A stretch of 64,000 nt of DNA, taken from assembly GCA_030544235.1 (NCBI GenBank), contig CM060472.1, positions 23,190,224-23,254,223 on the forward strand, read 5' to 3'. Both the position numbers and the translations under genes were made by a program. Positions 32,666-44,996 of the stretch are shown one piece after another. Position 1 is the stretch's first letter. Every line of letters starts with the position of its first letter. Below the pieces are notes generated by a model, which saw only the letters and a program-made list of their open reading frames with translations, ran no database searches and had not been told where the DNA came from. Source of the stretch: Lepturacanthus savala. Its lineage: Eukaryota; Chordata; Actinopteri; Scombriformes; Trichiuridae.

Positions 32666-35600
32666 TTTACATCCATTTTGACATCACTGATGTTGTTTAA
32701 GCCATTCTTATTCCCTGGATTAACTACTGTATGTTTACTATGTATGCTACTGAAGTCCACCAAGTTTCATGCAATGCCTTGAAATGTAGAGCTTTTCGAA
32801 ACTTAAACCATTGCACTCTCACCATTGCAGATCTCTTTATTTTAGGGTGGCCCTTTGTTAAAATTCAAGTATTTGAAAAGCCTCCTCCTTTTCTGTGTGA
32901 TGTTGAAATGCCAGGTTGTTGGAGCTCTGCTTGCTACGCAAGGTTATGTTAAAAAATAGAAATCAATTTTGTGGTAGTTAAAGGGAAACAAGGAAAAGAA
33001 ATCATAACAATCCATTTTTAATATTGTTATGCATTACAGTTCACTTCCGTTACTCATTTTCATCATCCCTCCACTGCTATTGCCAATATCCACCAGGTTT
33101 ATTCATCATTGTCTCATCTTTGGTCGTCTTCCCAGTTGGGGATGGGTTGGGAGCAGAGGTTCTACAGCCCCGTGGGTAATCTATGTGCTAAACTAATTAG
33201 CACCAGCCATGCTGTGAGAAAACAGAGACTTTTCATACCCTGATGAAAAGATAAGACATCTCACAAAACTCTTTTAGCAAAGTTGCCCTTAAATGGGAGT
33301 GAGGGGATGCAGACTGAGCAATCCTTTAAAATCTTGATCTAAGCAGCGCTTGAATCGCTGAAAGCGTCACGCTGTTAAGTCCTCACTTGCCTACGTCACT
33401 TAAAAAAAAAAAAAAAGGGGGAGGAAAAAAAAAATCACATGCTCTGTCATCCTACTCGGATCCTGGGAACATTGTGAGAAAGAAGCCTCCAAAATTTTAA
33501 TGACTATGTTACCCGTTGGGCTGCCTTTTTTAGTTTGCTAGTTCTGCCTCTGATTTTGGACTAGGAATAAACCGTGGACATTAAACTATCACAGCTTCAA
33601 TTTGAACCTGCAGTTTCCTGAGAATGTTAACCGACTGATAAATCATGTACACACATGCTTAAACAGGAGTAAATCATATCAGAGAACAGCATAGCTGAAA
33701 ACTGCAGCTCCCTTAAACTCAGGGTGTGCATTGTCACATCTTTATTACCATGAGGCAAGTATACAGGCTTAATCAATGCTATATGTTAGGCTAACTACAC
33801 AACTTCATTGGTATTCATTTATTGAATTTGAATGGTTAGCATCGTTAGCCCTGCCCTACTTTCCATTCCCTAATTAGTTATCTCTGTATTTAAGTCAGTG
33901 TTTGTTGAGTTGCATTAGTTTTTCCTGCCAGTCTATTTTGTTCAGCTGTCTGCCAGTTTGTATTCCTGAGAACTCTGATTTAATGAAATAGCACATTATC
34001 AAGAGTCATGCTTCAGGATGTCAACCAGTTGCATTACACACACATTTGAACTTGTTTCACAGAAGAGTGGCTAAAATTAAATATCAATGTCTTCTTTTAG
34101 TATGACAAACGAATATATCAGGTTTCCGGAAATACGAACATTAAGCCATTACTAACCATGTTGTATTCAAAGTCGGTATATAGGAAAATTGTCATCAGGA
34201 TTCTGCTTGGCTGCCACCTAATGTCAGTAGTTATGTAGTGCAGCAAAACCTTTACCACTGTTAAGTTCCACTCTAGTTTTACTCCCAAAGGACACACAGG
34301 GACAACTCTTGGATCCACTTCGACCAATTTTTGTTTTTCAAATCAAGGATTTGTTGGCTTCATGTGATTCATCATTAGGTTGATAACCTTCAAACACAGA
34401 GAGCAGAGGTTATTAATATTATTCAGCAAAACATTTCAACCAGTATTTCTAAACAGTTCCCAAAATAGAATTTTTTAAAGATTTCCAAATTTATGTCCTT
34501 AAACTTTTCCATTAAATACATTTAATGTTCAAACAAATGTTTAGATAACCTTTAACAAGTTTTTAAATTAAATTATTAAACTAACAAATTGAATCATTTT
34601 ACTGTATTCCGAATGAATTGAATGTCAAATTCAATCAAATATTTCAAACTGATCAATGAGTCTTATAATGACTAATGAGTCAAGGTAAATCAAAGAATAA
34701 ATATTAAAGTGAACTGCCCACATCAAAGAAACTGAATAATTCAGATAAATGTAACAAAGACAAATCAAATGCCTAGATCAGCTCTCTTAGTTTTTTAACC
34801 TTTAAACGCAGCATGATTTAAATAGTTAGAATCAATATAACTAAACAAAAGCAGTGCAGGTTTAAACTTTTAAATTAAGCATTGCAATGAACATAAAGAA
34901 ACATTCACCAACCATTGGCGTCTTCAGAGTAAAACTCCTCAGTGAAGCTTGCTGTTACCATGTTGCTGGTTGCTCTGTTCTTTGTTTGACTACATACTTT
35001 ATGCTCAGGCGCTCTGATGAGTAATCAGCAGCCATTTTGCTGGGGAATTCTGGGAGATGCAGTTTAATGGTGGTGGCAGCATTTGAGCTGCATTATTCAT
35101 TTTTAACTCAACAACCACCACAACATCATATTGTTAATGTAGTGGAAAACTCATTGAATGGAATGAGTGACATCTATCTGGAATATTTTGAAAAATATGC
35201 TGCTATTAGCTTCTCTTGCAGCTCAAGTAAATGTGGTGACTTGAACCAGAAAATACAGTTTGCGATACAGTTATAGGTTCTGAATATCAGTGGATCTCCT
35301 GGTTTATGCTTTAACAAGCAATGCCAGTGGGGTTTTAAAGCCCGGAAATGATGGGTGAGAACGAACAGCTTATTCTTCAAAAGAATAAACTGAAAGATAC
35401 TACGCGACTCCACACAGCTGATGGTATCTGCGGTGAAAATTCCTGGTGAGACCGATGCAAACGACGGCTTTCAATTGATCCGTATGAAAGGCGTGATTAT
35501 GAGAGCTTTTAAAAAAATGATTACATTACCATAACATGTTACTCAGTGGTTCATTACAACCCAACACTGAGTGTATCACATTTAATCTTCTAAAATTGTT

Positions 35601-37513
35601 CTGGAACATTCACTGAGCTTATTCCTCTCAGCATTTCTGGATCGTTTATGGTATGGGCAGGGATAGAGCATTTACCTCAATTATACAGCAGCGGATACAT
35701 TATCTAGCTCCATCTCAAGCCCATTGCGTTGCCCTCATTAGTCGCATTAATAAGTAATTCAGCTCTCTAACTTCTATCTCCCCTTTCTCCTTGTACTATA
35801 ACTGTACACGCCCTGCCTTTGAATCTTCATCCCTTTCCGGCCCACTAATTGCTTTCCTTCCTGCATAATTCCCCTCAGCTCCCAATATTGCTGGACACAT
35901 TGTCACTAGTGGATATGTTTGACACGCGGCTGGTGAGAAGTTAAATGGGAAGGCTAAATGATGCTTCGTGGTTAGGGTGATGATTTGGATGATAATGACC
36001 GCAATGATAAAGGACGCTTCTCTGGTCTAACAGCGATTTGATTTCCCCGTTGGCCAGCGAGCCAAGAGATAGGAGGTATCGGAGTTGTTCATCCAGTGAA
36101 AATGACCTTTAATTTCAAAACAAGGCCCCGCAGATAGCATGCGCATCTCTCTCTCTCTCTACCAAACCTCGTCAGGTCGCAGAGGTGGAAGCAGGAGTGA
36201 AACTATACTTGGCTGCAAGCTGATAAAAGTTTACAAGGTCAACTGCCATCACTGGGCCACAGGAGTATGATTTTTAGAAGATCTCTGTCTCAGTGGAAAC
36301 AACAAGTTGAGTCGAGATGTACATAACGTATTTCTGACAGGGTCAGAAATCTACAGCCTATATTTCAGTCCTTGGAACAAAATCTAAACTAATATGATTC
36401 CTTGTGTTCTTGTCTCTCTTGTGAAATAATCCAGCTCCAAGCCATCCTTCATCAAAGGTTTGCATGCAGCTCCCTGCCTCAGAGAGGTGGTTTAAGGTTA
36501 ATATTTTCCCTCTGAAATCATTTGAGGTGTGACTGTAACTGACGACGGGAAGGTATGCCACTGAACACTAGGAAAATATGATTCCTTCACGGTTTATTCA
36601 ATCACGGAACATTTCGACACAAAAATAAATCTCCTTCCCCACTGTTTTACCCAAAGAAAATGTCTGTTATCATTTCGGAAAGCTGCTTTGAGAGTCTGAA
36701 GCCTGCGAGGTCCCAGCAGAGGCTATATGTGGGTTTACTTTGCTCCATGGCATTGGAGCAGAGAATGAGGGCATGAAGCTTGTCCCCATCCTCCCTCTGT
36801 TCCTATCCTGACAAAACCCAATAACCACCCAGTGTTCCAACAATAGGCTTCAGATAAGAGAAAAAAAAGAAGCGAGAATAATAACGCTCAAGTGCCATAG
36901 AGGGAATCTGTTTTTATCAACCAAGCACTCCAGAGGACAGCCTTAAAAACATTCCCTGGTAGGTGTGTGTGTTGTGGTGCGTGCGCGCCAACTCAATGCG
37001 ATGAAAAACACAATTTTTTATCTGCTTCCCACAGCTGCCCCTAGTGACCCTCGCCGCAGCTGAGAAACACCAAAAATACTCACCGATAAGATAGACCTAC
37101 AAGGGGAGAGTGAATTTTAATCACTTAAGAATATGTGTTGTGGCGATACTGTCATGTTCCCCTGGCAAAGGTAGTTAGTATAACAACACAATGGTGGAAG
37201 GACTCCGCAGGGATGCCTATATAAATATGACAGTGTTGTTTATGCATGAGCTTCTCTTGGCAGTGAAGTGAATATCCAACGCTCCTGTTTCAACAACATG
37301 GGGAGCTGTGCCAGATAGATTTGGACACATGCTCTTTGTCTCAGATATGCTGTCAATTACTTGATTGTATTAGTTTCACGGTTGTCTCTGCCGTTTCTTA
37401 TACTATAGAAGTCTGCACTTTCGGGGGATTGAATTGTCTCATGCAAAGTGACACCACATTTCAGTGTAGATAGCACAAATGATGAAAAGGTTGTTTTCTT
37501 TCTTTCCCCTTAA
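32666..37513. other. Long gene-free stretch
   Basis: No supported exon. It includes poly-A near 33402-33416, AT-rich DNA at 34380-34900, and a TATTTAAG-containing piece at 33840-33975 that resembles common fish dispersed-repeat ends. The 35640-36130 part is non-repetitive and of mixed composition. Confidence 0.42.
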
Positions 37514-38093
37514 TTAAAGGTAGGGTGGATGCCAACGCCTCAACAGGCACACACACTGCTGCTGCATCAACTAGCTAACCTGCGCTAAACTTTTCTCATG
37601 GCTCATTCACAGGTAAGAAAATTCCTCACAACCATAATGAACCTAAAGGACCAATATGAAGATTGTTTCAACTTATATTTATTAGATTAGAATTTAGATT
37701 TTTCAGTTTTTAAGTTTAATTATCGTGAGTAATCTTGCGATAGTAAGAACAGCTAATTGCTGTAGATAGATGTTTGGCTTGTTGCTTGTAACACATTGAG
37801 CGGTGTATATTATCATTATGGTTTTGGCTCCAATAGCCCCAATATAGCCACCGAGCTGCTAATATTACATTGTGATGTCTGTGACCAAACATCTTTACAT
37901 TGATCGTACAGTCGTGTGCAGAACTTTATATCATAGCTAATGTTAGCCTATCGTATTTATTCAAATTTGCAATATGTAACTTATTTACAACATGCTTTCC
38001 AATAAAATATATCATTACTTTTTAAATGTATCTTGCCTCTGACAAAGTACATGTTTTTTGTCAGAGACAAAACATCATCCACCCTACCTTTAA
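37514..38093. mobile_element. 580-bp TTAA-type MITE
   Basis: Left end TTAAAGGTAGGGTGGATG and right end CATCCACCCTACCTTTAA are a perfect 18-bp inverted pair bracketed by TTAA. There is no transposase inside. The family differs from the 29988-30146 MITE but shares the TTAA target. The element looks complete. Confidence 0.82.
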
Positions 38094-40251
38094 TCAACAG
38101 GACCCATTTTCTCAACTGTATCCTCTGCCTCCATATTATTGAGGATATGCGACTGGAACCGTTCAGCAGAATAGAGCATCTTAATCAAATTAGTTTGCTC
38201 AGGAAGTCGTCTGTTTAAATTCACTTAAAGAAGTTGGATCTGGGTTTGAACTGGTAACTCTGACAAGGCCCCATCAGTCACTGCCGAGACAGGAAGCGGA
38301 TGGGAACAGGAAGCAAGATCAGAGTGGAGACAAATGACAGACAAGCTTGTTGGGTAATCTGACAGTATCTGATTGGACTGTTCCCATCTTCCTGCCGCTC
38401 ATGTCCCGATGGTAGATATTGGGGTATCAGCTGAGACGCATTCTGTCCTCCATTGCTATCCGATGGCGCTCATTGCTTAAAAATGCTGTAATTACGATCT
38501 CATATGAATCTATTTGTCCCTCCATTAGTGAACACTCTCAGAAGGCACGGCGAGAAAACAGAGACTGGATAATGAGCGCATAGACCGTTAAAAAGCTTGA
38601 GGCTCCTAACGTGATAAATTATACAGCGCATGCAAGACATACTTAAATTCAGCTTGCTGCCCGCTCATTCCAGCCAATACACTTAGGCTTATAATGCATG
38701 GTTAATGGAAGGACTGGGAATAGGCTGAGAGGCAGGAAGTTTTTTTGTTTTTTTTTAAATAGGCACTTCAAAACACATGTGCTTGGAAATACAGTATATG
38801 CTTTTAGCACACGGGTCAGTGGTTAAGGGTTAATTTATCATGTGAAATATAGCGGAATGTCAATTATACAGCCTTTACTCGCTTGGGGAGGAATCAGTGG
38901 ATCGTTCAGTCAATGTAAACCTCACATTGTTCCAGAGACTAAAGAACAAATGAAGACAAATGAGGCTCTGATGTCAAATATTATCAGGTGTTTTATTGCG
39001 AGACCAGAGTTTTAGGAGAAACACACCAATTGCAGATGACACAGTATTGGCTGCACCTCAGTGTACCTGGTGAATCGGAGTCCAATTCAATATCTCATTA
39101 CTTTTGGTGTGAATAGGCTGAGCAGAGACGATGGTCGGTGTGTCTTGACGATACGCCAGAGTACATACAGCAAAAGGCCAGCGCTTCTTTCTGATATTAA
39201 GTATTGATTTGAAAAGATTGATCTAAACAGCGGCCGTATTAAAAGAGCAATGAGAGAGAACCAGTCGAGCAGATAGTGTGGAAAAAAAACATTGTGGAGA
39301 TAAAAAAAAAAAAGAAAGAAAAAAAATACCTGTGAGTGTGCCTGTGAAAAGATGGAAATTATAGGGTGAGAATAAAGAGAGAAATGGACAGAGAAAGCGT
39401 GTCATGTGAAGAAATGCTTGAGAATTAAGGAGATGATGCTAATTGTGATGTTGGCAGCATGAGGATCCTCATCTATGTATTCCCACAGCTGTGGCAGATC
39501 AGCAATGTTTGTTTTAGAGTCAAATCTTTGCCCTTCTTGTTTAGCAGTGATTCTCTTGATGTCAGCAAAGACAAAATAGAAGAAACAGCGAAGGTAAAGA
39601 TGAATGGCAAGAGACAGTTGTTCTTTTTTTGGTACTGCTGTCTTGAAATATGACGTTGCTTTGTGCTCCAGGGAATTCACACGTTCTAATACATACAGCT
39701 GGCCAACAACTGCCATCAAGGCAGTAAGAAGGAAGTGCCTTATTCAAAGGGAAATTTAAAATTGTTTTATATTTATTCACCTTTTCATTATTTTACTGTG
39801 TTTCATTCCTAATTTTAAATTTCAGTTATAAACGTGAACTACATTTTTTGCCAGTGTTACCTGGAGGGGACTGTCTCGCCTTTTTCAAACACATGAGAGT
39901 GACATACAATGTCAGTTTAATCATGAAGGCAATCTTTTTCCTGACCTTAAAGGCTGCACCAGTCAATATTTTTTATATTAATAATGGATCAAATAACTAC
40001 TGTGGGTGTAATGTGAAAGGGGTCACTTGTAGTGACAGAGAATTATCATTCAGCTGCAGTTCACCTTCTCTCTTAGCCTTAGGTATACCCATCCTTCATT
40101 GTGCGTTAATTCACTTCGCTGCGAAATTCAGTCTGAACACCAAGGACCCAATTTTCCCCTCATCTAGAGAGCCAACCACAGAACTGGAGAGGGTGTAGCA
40201 AGGCAATGACCAAACACAGAAGCGACTTTCTTGATAACTGTGGATCCAACA
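38094..40251. other. Gene-free stretch with a possible truncated TTAA element
   Basis: No supported exon. A TTAAAGGCTGCACCAGTC sequence near 39948 resembles the start of another TTAA-type MITE. Its other end is not seen, perhaps cut by the SINE at 40252. The open frame 39848-40198 runs through that repeat and is not considered a gene. A-rich runs lie at 39300-39330. Confidence 0.4.
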
Positions 40252-40626
40252 TGTCAGTCAACAAGTCAGTCAATCAGTCATTTTCTATACCTGCTTATTC
40301 CTCATTAGGGTCGCAGGGGTCTGCTGGAGCCTATCCCAGCGCGTTACGGCGAGAGGCAGGGATACACCCCAGATGGTCACCAGCCAATCGTGGGGCACAC
40401 ACACCATTCACTCACACCTATGGGCAATTTAGAGTTGCCAATTAACCTGAGCATGTTTTTGGACTGTGGGAGGAAGCCGGAGTACCCGGTGAAAACCCAC
40501 GCAGACACGGGGAGAACATGCAAACTCCACACAGAAAGGTCCCAGACCCAGGACCAAGGAGGTCTTGAACCTGCGACCTTCTTGCTGTGAGGGAACAGCG
40601 CTAACCCCTGCACCACCGTGTCACCT
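40252..40626 (-). mobile_element. Full-length SINE-like element
   Basis: This is the most complete copy in the window, about 375 bp. Read on the minus strand it runs from a tRNA-like head (GTGGTGCAGGGGTTAGCGCT, then B-box GGTTCAAGACC) through TTTGCATGTTCTCCCCG, TCCTCCCACAGTCCAAAAAC and GGATAGGCTCCAGCAGACCC to a CTGATTGACTGAC tail. A polymerase III-type head and a tetranucleotide tail support the SINE reading. The family name was not verified. Confidence 0.8.
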
Positions 40627-40769
40627 GCCTTAGAAAGTGTTCTAAGTAATTTAGACTGCATGTTTGTTTTCAAAAATGAGCAACTATCAGTGCAAAACCT
40701 TTTCACCACCATCAGGTATCAAGTATGTCATTTGGTGGTTTGATATGATTGGCTATAAGCAATGTACAC

Positions 40770-40915
40770 ACACATTTGATAGACATTTGTTCATTAGCCC
40801 AATAAATGGCTCTGGGCTTTCATAAAGCACACCTCCAATAAGAACAAATGAGCATATGGTTCCCAAATCAAATTTTAATCTACATTGATATGAGGTCTGG
40901 TGTTAGCCAGGCTAT
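40770..40915 (+). repeat. Dispersed repeat, copy A
   Basis: Shares blocks in the same order with 57003-57150: CCCAATAAATG, CACACCTCCAATA, ATGGTTCCCA, and AAGGTCTGGTGTTA (here GAGGTCTGGTGTTAGCCAGG). Roughly 75 percent similar by eye, with no coding capacity. Confidence 0.65.
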
Positions 40916-40991
40916 TTCTCTCTGGGTGTTTTAACCTCTTTAAGATCATAGTTAGGTTTTATGCAACACAACTTCACTGTACTGGTTCACT

Positions 40992-41300
40992 CTCAGCGCT
41001 GTTGACTCAGCAAGAAGGTCACAGGTTAAAGACCTTGGTCTGGGACCTTTCTGTGTGGGGTTTGCATGTTCTCCCCATGTCTGCGTTGGTTTTGCTCCCA
41101 CAGTCCAAAAGTGCTGAGGTTAAGTGGATACTCTAAATTGTCCAAAGGTGTGAGGGTGTGAGTGAATGGTGTATATGCCCCACGATAGACTGGTGACTGT
41201 CTGGGTATGTATGTATGTGTAATGTGTTGGAATTGGCTACAGTAGACCCGCGTGACTGCAATGAGGAATAAGTGGGTATAGAAAATGACTGACTGACTTG
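40992..41300 (+). mobile_element. SINE-like element, near complete
   Basis: TCAGCGCTGTTGACTCAG lacks a few bases of the consensus head. It continues through TTTGCATGTTCTCCCCATG, TCCCACAGTCCAAAAG and GAATGGTGTATATGCCCCAC to a TGACTGACTGACT tail. It lies 366 bp from the opposite-strand copy at 40252-40626. Confidence 0.77.
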
Positions 41301-44300
41301 CTTTAAGAACATAGCCTACATTTAAAGGTGCAGTGTGTTATTGTGTTATTTCTGGCTTCATCTGGTGGCAACGTTCCAGATTGCAATCAACTGAGTACTC
41401 CCAGCATTTAGTAGAAAATACTAAATGTGAAAGACTGTCTATGGAGACATTTATTGGTTTGTCTGTTCTGGGCTGTTGTAGAAACATGGCATGAGAATGC
41501 ATAATCCCTCACCAGCATCCCACCCACACACACTCTTTATCTATTAAACACTGTGTTTAACACAGTCTACTGTAACTCCTATGTCCTCTGGACCACACAG
41601 ATGCACCTTGATGGTAACTGAGGGAAATAATGTTATTTATTTATTATACAGCAGCTGTCCTGTCAGCAAACCTTTTTCACCTTATAGGCAACACAAGAAA
41701 GAAATGTCAGAAAAATGGGGTTGCTCAGATTTAAGCTACAGCATGTATCCAAAAAAAAAGGCCAAACATGTATGTACTGCAGATACTCACATCTACCTGT
41801 GCATTTGAAAAAGATGGACATCTAGAACACGGGGAAAAAAACAAACTTTGGTGTATAATGTGCTCATGGGGTTTATATATGCACACATACCTCAGGGGAC
41901 CGTATGATATATGGCCGGGCTTTTTAGTAGTTCAGTATTTTCTATTTATGCCTTTAGACGAGCCATGGAAGTGCATTGTATGTGAGAACGAGGAGGGAGG
42001 GTGCGTACATGCCATCCTTGGGGAGTAGACCTAGCTATGCTGGTCAGGGTGGCTGTGATCTGAATGGAGCGCATTAATATTTAAACACAGGCTTCTGAGG
42101 GAAAGAGACTGTAAATGATTCATGATTTATACTGTGGGCTCTCAGCTGTAAAGGCTGGAGCTCCGTAAAGATTCAGTGATTCCTCCCTGCTTATGTGCCC
42201 TGCTCTGTCCTGCTGTTTCTATATGGGATGCCTTTCATCTTGCATTCAGTCTCCAAGGGTAATGTCTTCTTCACTTGCTTTTCTTAATTATTTTTTTCTT
42301 TCACACTAACTTCCCATCACACTTTTTTTTTTCCACGGTCAACTTTCTGAGCTGTTTTTGTTGCTGCTAGGCTAGCGCAGAACACGAGGCGGCGAGTGAA
42401 GTTAAAAGACAGTTTATCGATGGGCTGGTAGTTGGGAAACTGGGGTGAGGGCTCGGGCAGGTGGTTGAAAACCTGTGGCTTGGGCATAAAGCTGGGCCTA
42501 GCAGGGCAGAGGGAATGCTGAGGGGAGCCAGGCAGATCTGGTTCCAGAGAACAAGGTGCTGAGACAAGGAGATGAGGTGATAGAGGCTGGAGTCAAGTTC
42601 AGGTTCATTTCAGGCACAGAAAATAGGTATTAGGTAAAGTAAGAATACCGATTGAACAGGTGGAGGTTAGAAACAAGACGGGTGACAGCTGGTTTCGACA
42701 TTTGACATTTTGAAATTAGACACACACACTCAAATTTTAGATTACAAACCACAAGTATGCCAAACTGTGTTGAAGAAAGTGCTGGGGGAACAAAGGATTG
42801 ATGGAAACAGTTTGGACTTGGGACACATGTAAAGGATTCACACTGACAGGGCTCCATGCTGGTTCTTGTTCTCCAAACCAATTTTTATTCGTGCTTAGAT
42901 CAAAAAAGTTGGTTCTCAGCTTATAAAGCAGTACAAGAAAAAATGGCAAGTTATATGCCGAACTTGTGGAAGAGATGGCCAACGCCAGACTTAATAAAAC
43001 TGAAGAACGATTACAGAGATAAACAAAGGTGATTCAGAGGAGCACAACTTCCTTTCTCTTGATTCCACCGGAAGGGAGTGTAGGTTACGGTTGTGGGTGG
43101 GGCCAAACTACAGCTGTAGTTACAGGTGAACCTCCGATAGAAGATTGCCAGGAAATGCTCTCGCGGTTTCTGGCTACTCTGACATGGTGGTAACCTTGGC
43201 GTGGTTCATTTACACCTGACCCTGTGCAATAACACACACCGGGGGGACATGAAACCAGCATTTAACTACCTCGACATTAGAATTTGCTTTCTCGCGGGTG
43301 ATGGAGTTGCTCATGCACTGTGGAGGACTGTGAGAAATTCAGGATGACTTTTGCCCTGAACAGCAACATGTTTTTCAGCGTACCATGTCTGCCAGTGGTG
43401 CAAGAAAATAACTTTTAGGATATTGATTTTAGACTGTAGGCAGTGAAGTGTCATATATGGGGGAGAGGTACAATCATTTAGGCAGCAAAACAGTGGGCGC
43501 TGTTGAATTATGGATGTTATTGATTGCCATTGTAAAGAAAATCTCCTTATCATTTGAAGCTTCACACCTCATTAAAGTCGGACCAAAAATTCAATTCCTT
43601 CATTTTTTTTTGCATGAAAAAGAAAACTAAGGCACTGCTGCTATTGTCTTCCTCTATTAAAAAAGAGTAAAACGATTTTTGGTTTGGCTTCAAGCCTCAT
43701 TGTAGGCGATTCCCATGGCAACCATATGACTGACATGTGATTGCTAGCTTTGCTAGGAGACATGCCATTAATTTAAGTGGTGCACTACTGCACAGAGAAC
43801 ATTACAGCCCCTCATTAAGGATTCCACGTTACATCAGCTATATGCTGTATGTCCCATTTACAATATCAACATGGAAAGAACTGACATGCTGTCAAGTTTG
43901 TATTCCTGTTTAGCATTAGCAATTAGGATTCATAGCAACAACACCAGCACACAGATGACAGAGATTTCATTTCAAGGATTTAAAAAGTCTTCAATTTTCC
44001 ATGGATCATAGTAAGAAAAAGTCTTAACCTGGGCAAGCCAGGGAGTTGCGTGAAGGAAGTAGTGGAGACTGAATGGGGAGAAAATCCAGATGGCGTGGCG
44101 GGTGTCTGAGGGGAGAAGATCCAAAACCAGTGGGAGCAAGAGAAAGTTCCAGAACATGACGACTCAGGGGAATTTAACCCGTTCAGGTGATTCTTGTAGA
44201 TGAAGCCCATAGACACGAGTAAGGACAGGGACAGAGACACTTGGAAGCACAGGATAGAAACTGGCCCTGAAGAACCGTGCTTCATTGACAGATAAGAAAT

Positions 44301-44936
44301 CGTTGCCACAACTAGACAGAAGTTAATCTTGACACAAGATTGACACATGTTCATATACACACACTTACAATCACGGTACATGTCAAACATGCTACAAGGA
44401 ACACAATGGAAACATTCTACTAATAAAGCTCTTTAGCAAATGCTCTAATTAGATGTGATTCTTAATCTAATTGATTAGTAGCTGCTCTCTGCACTGCTGC
44501 TCTCTAGGACCTGGGTTGGTGACTCCTGCTCTAGGGCTTGATTGTGTTTTTGTCCTTTTGACCAATGTTCTATGTACTGAATTGTAAATTGCTCCAATAA
44601 AGCCTTCAATCAAATTGTCTGGTGCTACAATCCGAAGGTGAATGGAGGAATGAGGCAGTTTTAAATACAGCAGACTGACAAGGCAGAGTCAATGGATGGA
44701 TTAACAGACACCCCACATAATTAAAACGTGAATAAAAACTTATTCCTTATTTTAGTGCTGAATTTGTGCAGATCCGTGCTGCAGAAATTAGAATTTGTTC
44801 TGCTATCGTATTTTATATATTTGAAGTTATATGTTTTATGATGTGCCTTGCCTATGTTTAGTAACTCCACTTTGACCCTCGGCAGTCTCTTTCTGTTCCA
44901 ATTTGTGCCGTTGAGATCAATGACTGTGCTATTTCT

Positions 44937-44940
<4 letters not shown>
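41301..44940. other. Gene-free stretch
   Basis: A TTTAAAGGTGCAGTGTGTTA sequence at 41321-41340 looks like the left end of another TTAA-type MITE; no matching right end was found. A piece near 44500-44625 with CAATAAAGCCTTCAAT resembles retroelement ends. No exon is supported. Confidence 0.4.

Positions 44941-44993
<53 letters not shown>
44941..44993. repeat. (TA)26 microsatellite
   Basis: Pure TA dinucleotides; Tyr-Ile frames crossing it are artefacts. Confidence 0.95.

Positions 44994-44996
<3 letters not shown>

Noticed and set aside
39848..40198. 116-codon open frame with a hydrophobic segment
   Set aside because: It runs through what looks like a truncated TTAA-type repeat and reaches the edge of a SINE. 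No family was recognised.
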